The notes under the pieces: generated by a model
Databases searched by the model: none
What the model was told of the DNA's origin: nothing
Seen by the model: only the letters and a program-made list of their open reading frames with translations
Assembly: GCF_017355985.1 (NCBI RefSeq)
Contig: NZ_JAFIQU010000004.1
Coordinates: forward strand, 186,001-250,000
DNA length: 64,000 nucleotides
Source of the DNA: Arenibaculum pallidiluteum
Lineage (GTDB): Bacteria > Pseudomonadota > Alphaproteobacteria > Azospirillales > Azospirillaceae
Direction of reading: 5' to 3'
Made by a program: the position numbers and the translations under genes
In this document: positions 20,829 through 33,603 of the stretch, in pieces
Layout of the letters: each line of letters opens with the position of its first letter
Position numbering within the stretch: the stretch's first letter is position 1

Positions 20829-22893
20829 GGGTGCCCGTCCTCTCCCGCGCCGGCAGAACGAAGGTCTCGGTGCACTGCGCCATGGTTACCGAGCTGCGGC
20901 TGATCGGGTCCGTCATGTAGTAGTTGCCGATGGGGCTGCGGAACGGAGCGCCGTCGAGCTGCCCATCGCGCCCGAAGGCACCCCAGGCGGCCGGAACCCG
21001 CGCCTCGGGGCGGGCGAAGACCGGGCTCACCTCGGCCAGCCGGCGCCTGAGCTGCGAGAGCGAATCGTAGGGCAGCTTCGCCCCAACCTGCTCGGACAGC
21101 GCGCGGACGATCTTCCAGTCCTCGCGGGCCTCGCCCGGCGGGAACGCCGCCATGCGCGCGGCCTGCGCGCGGCCCTCGGTGTTCACATAGAGCGCGTTCT
21201 TCTCGGTATAGGCGGCGCCCGGCAGGATCACGTCGGCACGGGAGGCCCCGCGATCGCCGTGATGCCCCTGGTAGATCACGAAGGCCTTGCCGAGCGCGGC
21301 CGTGTCGATCTCGTCGGCGCCGAGCAGCCAGACGACATCGATCTCGCCGGCCCCGGCTGCGGCCAGGATCCCCGCCGTGTCGCGGCCCTCGGGGCCGGGC
21401 AGGAAGCCGGCCTCGATGCCCCCCACCCGGGCCGCGGCCGTGTGCAGGACGTTGAAGCCGTTCCAGTCGTCCTGGATCATGCCGAAGTCCTCGGCGATGC
21501 GCCGCGCCGCCGCCTGGACCGCGAGGCCGTCTGGCCGCGCGAGCGCCCCCATGCCGAGCACGAGCATGGGCCGCTTGGCCCCGCGCAGCACCTCGCAGAA
21601 GGCGTGACGGCCCTCGGCGATCTCCTGCAGCGTCTGCGCCCCGGCGCCCAGATGGGTGTAGGGGTAGGTCAGATCGCGCTGCTCGCCCACCAGACCGACC
21701 TTCAGCCCGCCGCGGCCGGCCGCCAGGTAACGCTTGCGGATGCGCGCGTTGACGATCGGCGCCTCCCAGCGGGGGTTGGTGCCGATCAGCAGGATCGCGT
21801 CCGCCTGGTCGATGCCGGCGATGCCCGTGTTGAAGAGATAGCCGGCCCGGTTCGAGGTGTCGAACTGGGCGCCGTCCTGGCGGCAGTCGAGGTTGGGCGA
21901 GCCCAGGCCCTGCATGAGCTCCTTGAGCGCCAGCATGGATTCTGCGTCGCAGAGATCGCCGGCGATCGCGGCGATGCGCTGGCCGGGAACGCCCTTCAGC
22001 CGCGCGGCGACCGTGCCCAGGGCATCCGCCCAGGTTGTCGGATGCAGCCGGCCATCGCGCCGCACATAGGGGCGGTCGAGCCGCTGGCGCTTCAGCCCGT
22101 CATAGGCGTAGCGCGTCTTGTCGGCGATCCACTCCTCGTTCACCTCCTCGTTGAGGCGCGGCAGGATGCGCATCACCTCCGAGCCGCGCACGTCGACCCG
22201 GATGTTGGAGCCGACTGCGTCGAAGACGTCGACGGATTCGATCTTGCGAAGCTCCCACGGGCGGGCCGTGAAGCTGTAGGGCTTGTTCAGCAGCGCGCCC
22301 ACCGGGCAGACGTCGGTCAGGTTGCCCGACAGCTCCGAGGCGATCGCCTGCTCGACATAGGTCGTGATCTCCATGTGCTCGCCGCGGCCGGTCGCGCCCA
22401 GCATGGGGACGCCCGCGATCTCCTCGGCGAAGCGGATGCACCGGGTACAGTGGATGCACCGCGTCATGGAGGTCCGGATCAGCGGCCCCATGTACTTGTC
22501 GTTGACGGCGCGCTTGTTCTCGGCGAAGCGCGAGCGGTCGAAGCCGTAGCCCACCGCCTGATCCTGCAGGTCGCACTCGCCGCCCTGGTCGCAGATCGGG
22601 CAGTCGAGCGGATGGTTGATCAGCAGGAACTCCATCACGCCCTTGCGGGCCTTGTGGACGAGCTCGGTGTCGGTCTTGATCACCATGCCCTCGGAGCAGG
22701 GCATGGCGCAGGACGCGATCGGCTTCGGCGCCTTCTCCATCTCCACGAGGCACATGCGGCAGTTTGCCGGCACGCTGAGGCGCTCGTGATAGCAGAAGCG
22801 CGGGATCTCGATGCCGAGCTGCTCGCAGGCCTGCAGCACCGATGTGCCCGGCTCGACCTCGATCTCGGTCCCGTCAATCGTCAACTTGGGCAT
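20821..22893 (-). CDS. nuoG: NADH-quinone oxidoreductase subunit G
   Basis: Peripheral 690-residue iron-sulfur subunit of the NADH module. Residues 1-80 form a [2Fe-2S] domain ([17 protein letters not shown] and CAMPC). Next comes [17 protein letters not shown], the His/Cys-ligated [4Fe-4S] cluster N5, then [10 protein letters not shown] with DVCPVGAL for another [4Fe-4S] cluster. From about 220 it has the molybdopterin-oxidoreductase-like fold without a cofactor, as in all NuoG. It begins 24 bp after nuoF. The length matches alphaproteobacterial NuoG. Confidence 0.97.
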   Translation of the reverse strand: MPKLTIDGTEIEVEPGTSVLQACEQLGIEIPRFCYHERLSVPANCRMCLVEMEKAPKPIASCAMPCSEGMVIKTDTELVHKARKGVMEFLLINHPLDCPICDQGGECDLQDQAVGYGFDRSRFAENKRAVNDKYMGPLIRTSMTRCIHCTRCIRFAEEIAGVPMLGATGRGEHMEITTYVEQAIASELSGNLTDVCPVGALLNKPYSFTARPWELRKIESVDVFDAVGSNIRVDVRGSEVMRILPRLNEEVNEEWIADKTRYAYDGLKRQRLDRPYVRRDGRLHPTTWADALGTVAARLKGVPGQRIAAIAGDLCDAESMLALKELMQGLGSPNLDCRQDGAQFDTSNRAGYLFNTGIAGIDQADAILLIGTNPRWEAPIVNARIRKRYLAAGRGGLKVGLVGEQRDLTYPYTHLGAGAQTLQEIAEGRHAFCEVLRGAKRPMLVLGMGALARPDGLAVQAAARRIAEDFGMIQDDWNGFNVLHTAAARVGGIEAGFLPGPEGRDTAGILAAAGAGEIDVVWLLGADEIDTAALGKAFVIYQGHHGDRGASRADVILPGAAYTEKNALYVNTEGRAQAARMAAFPPGEAREDWKIVRALSEQVGAKLPYDSLSQLRRRLAEVSPVFARPEARVPAAWGAFGRDGQLDGAPFRSPIGNYYMTDPISRSSVTMAQCTETFVLPARERTGTHG

Positions 22894-22917
22894 GGGATCT
22901 CGCCTCTTCCGGCCCGC

Positions 22918-24195
<1,278 letters not shown>

Positions 24196-24205
24196 GCCTC
24201 TGACC

Positions 24206-24868
24206 TCAGTCGTCGCCGCCGGCCGGCTGGACGCCGGCGCGGCGCGCAAATTCCTTCAGGGTGGTCGGGCCGCCTTCCGGGCAGGATCCGCGCCGTCCCT
24301 TGGCCGAACCGGCCTGGACCTTCTCGCCGCGAGCGAGCGCGTCGAGGATGCGCTCCGTGCTCGCGGCGTCCAGGTCCTCGAAATAGTCGTCGTTGATCTG
24401 CATCATCGGCGCATTCACGCAGGCGCCGAGGCATTCCACCTCGATCAGCGTGAACTGGCCGTCGGGCGTGGTCTCGCCGGGGCCAATGCCGAGCTTGCGC
24501 TCGCAGGCGTGAAGCACCTCGTCCGAGCCGCGCAGCCAGCACGGCGTGGTCGTGCAGACCTGCACGAAGTGCCGGCCGACGGGCTCGCGGTTGTACATCG
24601 TGTAGAAGGTCGCGACCTCGTAGACGCGCATCGGCGGCATCTCGAGCATGGCGGCGACGTAGTCCATGGCGGCACGCGACAGCCAGTTCCCGTTCTGGCG
24701 CTGCGCCAGGTCCAGGAGCGGCATCACCGCCGAGGCCTGCCGGCCCTCCGGGTACTTCGCGATGATGCGGCGCGCGCGCTCCAGGTTCTCCGCCGTGAAG
24801 ACGAAGGACGCGGGCTCCTCGCCCGGCGGCTGGCCCGGCGGCTGATTGGCGGGGATATCCGCGCTCAT
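24206..24868 (-). CDS. nuoE: NADH-quinone oxidoreductase subunit E
   Basis: [2Fe-2S] thioredoxin-like subunit (cluster N1a) of the NADH module, 220 aa. The cluster ligands are in [11 protein letters not shown] and [14 protein letters not shown]. The N-terminal part is a proline-rich extension (about 20 residues) before the helical domain. The last 50 residues form a longer Gly/Lys-rich tail than in E. coli, as is common in alphaproteobacteria. The ATG at 24868 overlaps the nuoD stop by 4 bp. Confidence 0.97.
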   Translation of the reverse strand: MSADIPANQPPGQPPGEEPASFVFTAENLERARRIIAKYPEGRQASAVMPLLDLAQRQNGNWLSRAAMDYVAAMLEMPPMRVYEVATFYTMYNREPVGRHFVQVCTTTPCWLRGSDEVLHACERKLGIGPGETTPDGQFTLIEVECLGACVNAPMMQINDDYFEDLDAASTERILDALARGEKVQAGSAKGRRGSCPEGGPTTLKEFARRAGVQPAGGDD

Positions 24869-26061
24869 CGGTCGATCTCTCCGAAGACGATGTCGATGGA
24901 CCCGATGATCGCCACCGTGTCCGCCAGCATGTGACCCTTGGACATGAAGTCGAGGGCCTGCAGGTGCGCGAAGCCCGGCGAGCGGATCTTGCACTTGTAG
25001 GCCTTGTTGGTGCCGTCGGCGACGAGGTAGACGCCGAACTCACCCTTGGGGGCCTCGGTCGCCATGTAGGTCTCGCCGGCGGGCACGTGGAAGCCCTCGG
25101 TGAAGAGCTTGAAGTGGTGGATCAGGCTCTCCATCGACCGCTTCATGTCGCTGCGGCTGGGCGGCGACACCTTGTGGTCGGCGATCTTCACGGGGCCCTC
25201 GGGCATGCGCTCGAGGCACTGGCGCACGATGCGGTTCGACTGCCGCATCTCCTCCATTCGCACGAGATAGCGCGCGTAGCAGTCGCCCGTCAGGCCGACC
25301 GGGATGTCGAAGTCGAGCTGGTCATAGACCTCGTAGGGCTGCGCCTTGCGCAGGTCCCAGGGCACATTGGACGCGCGCAGGCAGGGCCCCGTGAAGCCCC
25401 AGTCAAGCGCCTGCTCGGTCGAGACCACGCCGATATCGACGGTGCGCTGCTTGAAGATGCGGTTCTCCGTGAGCAGCCCCTCGAGATCGTCGAGGAACTT
25501 CGGGAACCGCTCCGTGTAGGCAAGCATGTCGTCGGCCAGGCCGGCCGGGAGGTCCCAGGCGACGCCGCCGGGTCGGAAGTAGTTCGCGTGGAGCCGGGCG
25601 CCCGAGACCCGCTCGTAGAACTCCATCAGCTTCTCGCGCTCCTCGAAGCCCCAGAGCGACGGGGTGATGGCGCCGACGTCGAGCGCGTAGGTCGTGACGT
25701 TCAGGAGGTGGTTCAGGATCCGCGTGATCTCGGCGAACATCGTGCGGATGTACTGGGCGCGCGGCGGCGCCTGGATGCGCAGCAGCTTCTCGACCGCCAG
25801 CACCCAGGAATGCTCCATGCACATCGGCGACACGTAGTCGAGCCGGTCGAAATACGGCGTGCACTGGAGATAGGGCTTGTACTCGATGAACTTCTCGGTG
25901 CCGCGGTGAAGCAGGCCGATATGCGGATCGGCGCGCTCGACCACCTCGCCGTCCATCTCCAGGACGAGGCGCAGCACGCCGTGGGCCGCCGGATGTGTCG
26001 GCCCGAAATTCATGGTGAACGGCTTGATCTTCGCGCCGTCCTTGTCGTTGGTCGTCTGCAT
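24865..26061 (-). CDS. nuoD: NADH-quinone oxidoreductase subunit D
   Basis: 49-kDa-type subunit that forms the quinone site together with NuoB, 398 aa. It is related to the large subunit of NiFe hydrogenases but lacks the Ni-binding Cys residues. The key stretch [21 protein letters not shown] contains the quinone-site His, and [18 protein letters not shown] follows. The C-terminus ends VFGEIDR, as in most NuoD. The start ATG shares one base with the nuoC stop (TGATG), so the genes are coupled. Confidence 0.98.
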   Translation of the reverse strand: MQTTNDKDGAKIKPFTMNFGPTHPAAHGVLRLVLEMDGEVVERADPHIGLLHRGTEKFIEYKPYLQCTPYFDRLDYVSPMCMEHSWVLAVEKLLRIQAPPRAQYIRTMFAEITRILNHLLNVTTYALDVGAITPSLWGFEEREKLMEFYERVSGARLHANYFRPGGVAWDLPAGLADDMLAYTERFPKFLDDLEGLLTENRIFKQRTVDIGVVSTEQALDWGFTGPCLRASNVPWDLRKAQPYEVYDQLDFDIPVGLTGDCYARYLVRMEEMRQSNRIVRQCLERMPEGPVKIADHKVSPPSRSDMKRSMESLIHHFKLFTEGFHVPAGETYMATEAPKGEFGVYLVADGTNKAYKCKIRSPGFAHLQALDFMSKGHMLADTVAIIGSIDIVFGEIDR

Positions 26062-26702
26062 CACGCCTTGCTCCCGGGCTGGGGAGAACCGGTCTGGGCC
26101 TGGGCCTTCTCGTCGCCCGGCAGCATCACCTCGGTCATGCCTTCCCACGGCGACAGGAAGTCGAAGGTGCGGAGGTCCTGCGTCAGTTTCACCGGCTCGT
26201 AGACCACGCGCTTCTGCTGGTCGTCGTAGCGCATCTCGACATAGCCCGTCAGCGGGAAGTCCTTGCGCAGCGGGTGCCCCTCGAAGCCGTAGTCCGTGAG
26301 GATCCGGCGCAGGTCGGGGTGATCGGAGAAGAAGACCCCGTACATGTCCCAGGTCTCGCGCTCGAACCAGGAGGCGGTGCTGTAGATGCCGGTGACCGAG
26401 GGGACGGGCGTGTCCTCGTCGGTCGACAGCTTCACGCGCACCCGGTGGTTCCGCTTGATGCTCAGCAGCTGGTAGACGACCTCGAAGCGCTCCTCACGGC
26501 TCGGATAGTCCACCGCGGTGATGTCCATCAGCTGCTCGAGGCGGCAGGTGCTGTCGTCGCGCAGGAATGTCAGGACGCGGGCCACGGCGGGGCGGTTGAT
26601 CCACACGCAGAGCTCGCCGAGGTCGATCTCTACCGAGCGCACGTCCGCGCCGAGTTGGGCCTGGATGTGGTCGCCCAGTTCCTTGAGCGCTTCGTCGTTC
26701 AT
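26061..26702 (-). CDS. nuoC: NADH-quinone oxidoreductase subunit C
   Basis: 30-kDa-type peripheral subunit, 213 aa, structural in the quinone module. Diagnostic stretches are [65 protein letters not shown] (given only as landmarks: [11 protein letters not shown] and [15 protein letters not shown]) and a C-terminal [10 protein letters not shown]. NuoC and NuoD are separate genes, unlike the fused NuoCD of E. coli. The ATG at 26702 is preferred over the open frame upstream, which overlaps nuoB. Confidence 0.96.
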   Translation of the reverse strand: MNDEALKELGDHIQAQLGADVRSVEIDLGELCVWINRPAVARVLTFLRDDSTCRLEQLMDITAVDYPSREERFEVVYQLLSIKRNHRVRVKLSTDEDTPVPSVTGIYSTASWFERETWDMYGVFFSDHPDLRRILTDYGFEGHPLRKDFPLTGYVEMRYDDQQKRVVYEPVKLTQDLRTFDFLSPWEGMTEVMLPGDEKAQAQTGSPQPGSKA

Positions 26703-26715
26703 CTGATGCTTCCCG

Positions 26716-27288
26716 TCAGCGGGCGATGCGGTTGCCGCGCTTGATCTTCTTCTGGAGCTGCAGGATGCCGTAGACCAGCGCCTCGGCCGTCGGGGGACAG
26801 CCCGGCACGTAGACGTCGACGGGCACGATCCGGTCACAACCGCGCACGACGGAATAGCTGTAATGATAGTAGCCGCCGCCATTGGCGCAGGAGCCCATGG
26901 AGATCACCCAGCGCGGCTCCGCCATCTGGTCGTAGACCTTGCGGAGGGCGGGAGCCATCTTGTTGCAGAGCGTTCCGGCCACGATCATCACGTCCGACTG
27001 GCGCGGGCTCGGACGGGGAATGATCCCGAAGCGGTCGAGATCGTACTTGCTCATGTAGGCGTGGATCATCTCCACCGCGCAGCAGGCGAGGCCGAAGGTC
27101 ATCGGCCAGAGCGAGCCCGTGCGTGCCCAGTCGAGGAGCGACTCGTACTTGGCGACCAGGAAGCCCTTGTCCTGGAGCTCGTCGGTGACGGTCTGAAGGT
27201 AGCGGTCCTGCTCGGGACCGGGCGGGATCGGCCCCGCCTGGTTGGGGAGAATGAGCGAGGACGGCTGCCGGTCCGGGGTCACTCCCAT
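26716..27288 (-). CDS. nuoB: NADH-quinone oxidoreductase subunit B
   Basis: Carries the terminal [4Fe-4S] cluster N2 that reduces quinone; 190 aa. The unusual adjacent cysteines are in [14 protein letters not shown], with further ligands in [16 protein letters not shown] and [13 protein letters not shown]. The start at 27288 gives [16 protein letters not shown] and overlaps nuoA by 10 bp; other starts would remove part of the family-conserved N-terminus. Confidence 0.97.
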   Translation of the reverse strand: MGVTPDRQPSSLILPNQAGPIPPGPEQDRYLQTVTDELQDKGFLVAKYESLLDWARTGSLWPMTFGLACCAVEMIHAYMSKYDLDRFGIIPRPSPRQSDVMIVAGTLCNKMAPALRKVYDQMAEPRWVISMGSCANGGGYYHYSYSVVRGCDRIVPVDVYVPGCPPTAEALVYGILQLQKKIKRGNRIAR

Positions 27289-27647
27289 TCCAGCGCTCCT
27301 TTCTTCCATTCGTAGATGAAGCCGACGGTCAGGATCCCGAGGAACACCACCATCGACCAGAAGCCGAACATGCCGATGTCGCCCAGGGACACGGCCCAGG
27401 GAAACAGGAAGGCCACTTCCAGGTCGAAGATGATGAAGAGGATCGAGACCAGGTAGAAGCGGACGTCGAACTTGCGGCGGGCATCGTCGAACGCCTCGAA
27501 CCCGCACTCGAAGGCTGAGACCTTCTCGGGGTCGGGGTTCTGCTTCGCCACCAGGAAGGACGCACCCACCATGATCGCCGAGATGGCGACGGAGATCGCC
27601 AGGAAGATCAGGATGGGCAGGTACTCCACGACCAGCAGATTGGTCAT
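27279..27647 (-). CDS. nuoA: NADH-quinone oxidoreductase subunit A
   Basis: Three-helix membrane subunit of Complex I, 122 aa. The loop [36 protein letters not shown] (landmarks ECGFEAF and [13 protein letters not shown]) includes the conserved Cys-Gly and acidic residues near the quinone chamber. It is the first gene of the nuo cluster; 221 bp separate it from the upstream tRNA-Asp gene. Confidence 0.97.
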   Translation of the reverse strand: MTNLLVVEYLPILIFLAISVAISAIMVGASFLVAKQNPDPEKVSAFECGFEAFDDARRKFDVRFYLVSILFIIFDLEVAFLFPWAVSLGDIGMFGFWSMVVFLGILTVGFIYEWKKGALEWE

Positions 27648-27751
27648 GCGGATCCTCGCGTCAACTGCTCGCGTTCTTTCGGGTGTCGCCGGGCGGCGCC
27701 CACCGGAAAAACAGCCGCGTTCATTGGTTGTTCGGCCCCTCGGGCGGCCAG

Positions 27752-27757
27752 ACTATA
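27752..27757 (-). promoter_or_regulatory. possible -10 box of the nuo operon
   Basis: On the - strand TATAGT lies about 105 bp upstream of nuoA in the gap after tRNA-Asp. The hexamer 17 bp further upstream (TTTTCT, 27775-27780) is a poor -35, so this is only a tentative sigma-70-type promoter. The rest of the 221-bp gap shows no other clear element. Confidence 0.3.
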
Positions 27758-27868
27758 GGCCCTTCCCCTGGGCAAGAAAAGCTAAATAGCGCCGATTCCG
27801 CAGTGCGGGAAGCGCCGCGGACGGAGCCCGCAAGCCGTTGATTCGCAATGTATTTTAGGGGGAGAAAA

Positions 27869-27945
<77 letters not shown>

Positions 27946-28066
27946 GCAGACGTCGCCTGCGCGACGTCGGCGGTGTTTACGCCGCCCCTTCCCCCTTGTC
28001 AACCGCGCATGCGCCATTCCTGGAGCGAAATCGCCGCCGTGCGCATGGCTGGCTTGAGGGAGATGA

Positions 28067-28141
28067 TGGTGGGCGGTGAGGGGATCGAACCCCCGACCAA
28101 CGGCGTGTAAAGCCGCCGCTCTACCGCTGAGCTAACCGCCC
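28067..28141 (-). tRNA. tRNA-Val (TAC)
   Basis: A 75-nt cloverleaf with encoded CCA. The acceptor stem GGGCGGT pairs perfectly with ACCGCCC, the anticodon loop is TTTACAC with anticodon TAC, and the T-loop is GGTTCGATCCC. It lies 121 bp upstream of tRNA-Asp and could share its transcript. Confidence 0.97.
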
Positions 28142-28254
28142 GGCCACGGCATCGCAAGCTAGCCCCGCGGGACGCGCCTGTCGACCCCCAGCCAGCCCAG
28201 ACCGGACATGCGCCAGACCCGGCATATGACGGCCCCGGACCGGAAAATGCGAAA

Positions 28255-28281
28255 GGCCCGCCCGCTGGATGCGGCCGGGCC
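28255..28281 (-). terminator. hairpin downstream of hupB
   Basis: GGCCCG (28255-28260) pairs with CGGGCC (28276-28281). On the - strand the stem is followed by TTTCGCATTTTCC. The U-content is modest, so termination efficiency is uncertain. It sits 36 bp past the hupB stop and before tRNA-Val. Confidence 0.5.
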
Positions 28282-28317
28282 CCTCCATGCGCCGCAGGGC
28301 GGCGCCCCACCTTCGCG

Positions 28318-28596
28318 TCAGGCGACGTTCAGGGCGTCCTTCAGCATCTTGCCGGCCCTGAACTTCGGCTGGCGCGAGGCCGGGATGCTGATCTTCTCGC
28401 CCGTGCGCGGATTGCGCCCCTCGGAGGCCGCACGCTCGGCGATCGCGAAGGTGCCGAAACCGACAAGGCGAACCTCGTCACCCTTCGTGAGGGTTCCCGT
28501 AATACCGTCGAAAACCGCCTCCACCGCCTTCGTGGCTTCGGACTTGGAAAGCCCAGCCGCATCGGCGACGTGCGCGACGAGATCGTTCTTGTTCAC
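28318..28596 (-). CDS. hupB: DNA-binding protein HU
   Basis: Histone-like nucleoid protein of 92 residues. It starts MNKNDLVAHVADAAGLSKSEA, has the LVGFGTFAIAERAASEGRNPRTG arm entry and ends KFRAGKMLKDALN, all typical of HU-beta; the flexible arm motif is GRNPRTGEKISIPASRQPKF (20 residues). The start is GTG at 28596, with a purine-rich AAGGGGGG upstream. It lies downstream of lon on the same strand, the usual lon-hup order. Confidence 0.97.
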   Translation of the reverse strand: MNKNDLVAHVADAAGLSKSEATKAVEAVFDGITGTLTKGDEVRLVGFGTFAIAERAASEGRNPRTGEKISIPASRQPKFRAGKMLKDALNVA

Positions 28597-28677
28597 CTGA
28601 AGCCCCCCTTGGAAAACCGCATAAAATTCTAGGGAAATCCGAGCTCCGTCTTGCGATCTCAAGACGAGACTCGGGCA

Positions 28678-28707
28678 GTCGCGCCCGTTTCTGCAAACGG
28701 GCGCGAC
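28678..28707 (-). terminator. 13-bp perfect hairpin between lon and hupB
   Basis: GTCGCGCCCGTTT (28678-28690) and AAACGGGCGCGAC (28695-28707) form an uninterrupted 13-bp stem with a 4-nt CTGC loop. No U-run follows on either strand. It lies 36 bp downstream of the lon stop and probably ends or protects the lon mRNA. Confidence 0.6.
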
Positions 28708-28742
28708 ATCGCACCGAATTTATGCCGTTTTCTGTCTCAGGC

Positions 28743-31151
28743 TCAATGCCGAATCACGTCGCCGCGTTCGCCATCGCCGTTTTTCGCCGGCACCGCCTCG
28801 ATGGCGTCGGCCTCAGTCCACTCGATGGGAACGAGCGGCCGGACAAGAGCCCGGGCCAGGACTTCGTCGGCGACAGAGACCGGGACGATCTCCAGCCCCT
28901 TCTTGACGTTGTCCGGGATCTCGGCGAGGTCCTTCTCGTTGTCCTTCGGGATCAGCACGGTCTTGAGCCCGCCGCGCAGCGCCGCGAGCAGCTTCTCCTT
29001 CAGGCCGCCGATGGCTAGCACCCTGCCCCGCAGCGTGATCTCGCCGGTCATTGCCACGTCCTTGCGGACCGGAACGCCAGTGAGCACCGAGACGATGGAG
29101 GTCACCATGGCCACACCGGCCGAGGGGCCGTCCTTCGGGGTCGCCCCCTCGGGCACGTGGACGTGGATGTCCCGCCGCCCGAAGAGATCGGGACGAATGC
29201 CGAACTGCGGGGCGCGCGACTTCACGAAGCTCTCGGCCGCCTGGACCGACTCCTTCATGACATCGCCGAGCTTGCCGGTGGTGGTGATCCGGCCCTTGCC
29301 CGGCAGGGTCACCGCCTCGATCGACAGCAGCTCGCCGCCGACCTCGGTCCAGGCCAGGCCGGTGGTGACGCCGACCATGTCCTCGGCCTCGGCCTCGCCG
29401 AAGCGGAACTTGCGCACGCCCGCGAACTTCTCGAGGTTGCGGGGCGTGATCTCAACCTTGTCGAGACCCTTCATCAGGATCTCCTTGACCGACTTGCGGG
29501 CCAGGTTGGCGATCTCGCGCTCCAGCGAGCGCACGCCCGCCTCGCGGGTGTAGTAGCGGATCAGGTCCCGGAGCGCGTTGTCCGAGATCTTGAACTCGCC
29601 CCGCTTCAGGCCGTTCGCCTTCACCTGCTTGTCGATCAGGTGGCGCTTGGCGATCTCGACCTTCTCGTCCTCGGTATAGCCCTCGATCCGGATGATCTCC
29701 ATGCGGTCCATCAACGGCTGCGGCATGCGCAGCGAGTTGGCGGTGCACACGAACATCACGTCCGACAGGTCGTAGTCGACCTCGAGGTAGTGGTCGCTGA
29801 AGGTCGAGTTCTGCTCGGGGTCGAGCACCTCGAGTAGTGCGGACGACGGATCGCCCCGCCAGTCGGCACCGAGCTTGTCGATCTCGTCGAGCAGGAAGAG
29901 CGGGTTGGACGACTTCGCCTTCTTCATGCCCTGGATCACCTTGCCGGGCATGGAGCCGATATAGGTCCGGCGGTGGCCGCGGACCTCGGCCTCGTCACGC
30001 ACGCCGCCCAGCGACATGCGCACGAAGTTGCGCCCCGTGGCTTTCGCGATCGACTTGCCGAGCGAGGTCTTGCCGACGCCGGGCGGACCGACGAGGCACA
30101 GGATCGGCCCCTTCACCTTCTCGGTGCGCTGCTGCACCGCGAGGTATTCGAGGATCCGCTCCTTCACCTTCTCGAGGCCGAAATGATCGGCGTTCAGCAC
30201 GTCGTCGGCGAGCTTCAGGTCCTTCTTGACCTTGGTGCGCTTCTTCCACGGGATGTTGAGCATCCAGTCGAGATAGTTACGCACGACGGTGGCCTCGGCC
30301 GACATCGGGCTCATGGAGCGCAGCTTCTTCAGCTCGGCCATGGCCTTGTCGCGGGCCTCCTTGCTGAGGCGCGTCTTGTTGATCCGCTCCTCCAGCTCAG
30401 CCGCCTCGTCGCGACCATCCTCGGTTTCGCCGAGCTCCTTCTGGATCGCCTTGAGCTGCTCGTTCAGGTAGTACTCGCGCTGGGTCTTCTCCATCTGCCG
30501 CTTGACGCGGTTCCGGATGCGCTTCTCCACCTGCAGGACGCCGATCTCGCCTTCCATGAAGGAATAGACGCGCTCCAGCCGCTCGGACACCGTGGGCGTC
30601 TCGAGGAGCTGCTGCTTCTCGGGGATCTTCAGCGCCAGGTGCGAGGCGACCGTATCGGCGAGCTTGCCGGTGTCGTCGATCTGGTTGATCGAGACCAGCA
30701 CCTCGGGCGGGATCTTCTTGTTGAGCTTGATGTACTGCTCGAACTGCGAGACCACGGCACGCGCGAGGGCTTCGAGTTCCTGGTTGTCGCCGGGCTTCTC
30801 TTCGACCAGGTCCGCATAGGCCTGGAAGAACTCCTCGTTCTCCGCGAACTTCGTGATGCGGGCGCGCTGGCCGCCCTCGACCAGGACCTTGACCGTGCCG
30901 TCAGGCAGCTTCAGGAGCTGCAGCACCGTACCAACCGTGCCCACGGTGAAAATGTCCGCAGGCTGGGGATCGTCCTGGGCGGCGTTCTTCTGGGTGACAA
31001 GCAGGATCTGCTTGTCGTCCTTCATCACGTCCTCGAGGGCCCGGACAGACTTCTCGCGCCCGACGAAGAGCGGCACGATCATATGCGGAAAGACCACGAT
31101 GTCGCGCAGCGGCAGGACCGGGTATAGAACTCCGCGAGGGATTTCCAACAT
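28743..31151 (-). CDS. lon: ATP-dependent protease Lon
   Basis: AAA+ serine protease of 802 residues that degrades misfolded and regulatory proteins in the cytoplasm. The N-terminal substrate-binding domain starts [20 protein letters not shown]. The AAA+ module has Walker A ([12 protein letters not shown]) and Walker B ([10 protein letters not shown]). The C-terminal protease domain contains the catalytic Ser in [11 protein letters not shown] and the catalytic Lys in [12 protein letters not shown]. The length and order are those of LonA. It lies 218 bp downstream of clpX; that gap has no convincing heat-shock promoter although a CTTGAAGGG stretch occurs on the - strand. Confidence 0.98.
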   Translation of the reverse strand: MLEIPRGVLYPVLPLRDIVVFPHMIVPLFVGREKSVRALEDVMKDDKQILLVTQKNAAQDDPQPADIFTVGTVGTVLQLLKLPDGTVKVLVEGGQRARITKFAENEEFFQAYADLVEEKPGDNQELEALARAVVSQFEQYIKLNKKIPPEVLVSINQIDDTGKLADTVASHLALKIPEKQQLLETPTVSERLERVYSFMEGEIGVLQVEKRIRNRVKRQMEKTQREYYLNEQLKAIQKELGETEDGRDEAAELEERINKTRLSKEARDKAMAELKKLRSMSPMSAEATVVRNYLDWMLNIPWKKRTKVKKDLKLADDVLNADHFGLEKVKERILEYLAVQQRTEKVKGPILCLVGPPGVGKTSLGKSIAKATGRNFVRMSLGGVRDEAEVRGHRRTYIGSMPGKVIQGMKKAKSSNPLFLLDEIDKLGADWRGDPSSALLEVLDPEQNSTFSDHYLEVDYDLSDVMFVCTANSLRMPQPLMDRMEIIRIEGYTEDEKVEIAKRHLIDKQVKANGLKRGEFKISDNALRDLIRYYTREAGVRSLEREIANLARKSVKEILMKGLDKVEITPRNLEKFAGVRKFRFGEAEAEDMVGVTTGLAWTEVGGELLSIEAVTLPGKGRITTTGKLGDVMKESVQAAESFVKSRAPQFGIRPDLFGRRDIHVHVPEGATPKDGPSAGVAMVTSIVSVLTGVPVRKDVAMTGEITLRGRVLAIGGLKEKLLAALRGGLKTVLIPKDNEKDLAEIPDNVKKGLEIVPVSVADEVLARALVRPLVPIEWTEADAIEAVPAKNGDGERGDVIRH

Positions 31152-31369
31152 CTAGTAGCGCCTTTCCTTTGAAGGCCGTCAGCCCGTAGTGGGCCTGAAG
31201 GGTCTCACCCCTGTGGCGGGCATGGGATCCCACAGCGGCTCACCCGTTGAACTTGGCCCGCGCTTCGACGCCCTTCAAGACTTGACAAGCCGTCGGGGTC
31301 ATTCCGGGATCGAAGGCGGTATGGGATGGATATGGGAGCGGCGGGCATCGGGGACACCCGCCGGATCCC

Positions 31370-32635
<1,266 letters not shown>

Positions 32636-32806
32636 ATGGGCTCCGTCACAGCACCGAAGGGCGGCGGAGCATCCTCGAACTCGGAGGTCAGCCCCCGCCG
32701 CCGTATCTTCGCCCCGCCGCTCCGGAACTTGGATGCAGAGGGGCAACCCATTCAACAACACCGCATATGGGGGGCGCAACGGCAATAGTTGTGGCCGAAA
32801 AGCGAC

Positions 32807-32832
32807 GAAGGGCGCCGTTTCCGGCGCCCTTC
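32807..32832 (-). terminator. hairpin terminator after clpP
   Basis: GAAGGGCGCC (32807-32816) pairs perfectly with GGCGCCCTTC (32823-32832) across a 6-nt loop. On the - strand the stem is followed by GTCGCTTTTCGG, a weak U-tract. It lies 39 bp past the clpP stop, so clpX has its own promoter in the 170 bp that follow or is served by read-through. Confidence 0.6.
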
Positions 32833-32870
32833 GCACGTCAAGGACCGCTCTTGGTGGCCGTCCGGAGCCC

Positions 32871-33500
32871 TCAGGCACCCTCGCCCGAAGGAACGGGACG
32901 GCTCGAGACCACCTCGTCGATCAGGCCCAGCTCCTTGGCCTCGGCCGGGGAGAAGAACTTGTCGCGCTCCATCATGGCCTCGATGGCGTCCAACGTCTGG
33001 CCAGAGTGCCGGGCATAGATCTCGTTCAGCCGCGAGCGCAGCTTCAGGATCTCCTGCGCCTGGATCTCGATGTCCGCCGCCTGGCCCTGGGCACCGCCCG
33101 AGGGCTGGTGGACCATGATCCGGCTGTTCGGAAGTGAGAAGCGCTTGCCCTTCGCGCCGGCCGTCAGCAGCAGCGAGCCCATGGAGGCCGCCTGCCCGAT
33201 GCAGACCGTGGAGATCTCCGGGCGGATGTACTGCATCGTGTCGTAGATCGCCAGGCCCGAGGTGACGTAGCCGCCGGGCGAGTTGATGTAGAACGCGATA
33301 TCCTTCGTCGGGTTCTCCGATTCCAGGAACAGCAGCTGCGCGCAGATCAGGCTGGCGACCCCGTCATTCACGGGGCCGATCAGGAAGATGATCCGCTCCT
33401 TCAGCAGGCGCGAATAGATGTCGAAGGCCCGCTCGCCCCGGTTGGTCTGCTCGATGACCATCGGAACCAGCGCGTTCATGCGCGGATCCATATCAATCAT
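32871..33500 (-). CDS. clpP: ATP-dependent Clp protease proteolytic subunit
   Basis: Serine peptidase barrel that degrades proteins delivered by ClpX or ClpA, 209 aa. The nucleophile Ser106 is in GQAASMGS, and His131 is in IMVHQPSGG. The [18 protein letters not shown] and [17 protein letters not shown] strands are typical. I chose the ATG at 33500 ([15 protein letters not shown]); an in-frame ATG at 33530 would add ten residues and cannot be excluded. It lies between tig and clpX, the classic order. Confidence 0.97.
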   Translation of the reverse strand: MIDMDPRMNALVPMVIEQTNRGERAFDIYSRLLKERIIFLIGPVNDGVASLICAQLLFLESENPTKDIAFYINSPGGYVTSGLAIYDTMQYIRPEISTVCIGQAASMGSLLLTAGAKGKRFSLPNSRIMVHQPSGGAQGQAADIEIQAQEILKLRSRLNEIYARHSGQTLDAIEAMMERDKFFSPAEAKELGLIDEVVSSRPVPSGEGA

Positions 33501-33550
33501 GCTGCTCCGTACTCCCTTCTCCGGGTTCATTGGGCCCTTCCGGACCAGGG

Positions 33551-33575
33551 AGCGGGGACCCGCCGGGTCCCCGCT
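33551..33575 (-). terminator. 11-bp hairpin between tig and clpP
   Basis: AGCGGGGACCC (33551-33561) and GGGTCCCCGCT (33565-33575) form a perfect 11-bp stem with a GCC loop, 28 bp downstream of the tig stop. No U-run follows on the - strand, so it may attenuate or process the tig-clpP transcript rather than end it fully. Confidence 0.5.
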
Positions 33576-33603
33576 GCGCCGTCTCGGACCGTGCCGCCGG
33601 CCT

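Noticed and set aside
31152-31369. Heat-shock (sigma-32) promoter of lon
   Set aside because: CTTGAAGGG occurs on the - strand, but no matching -10 element follows at the right distance.
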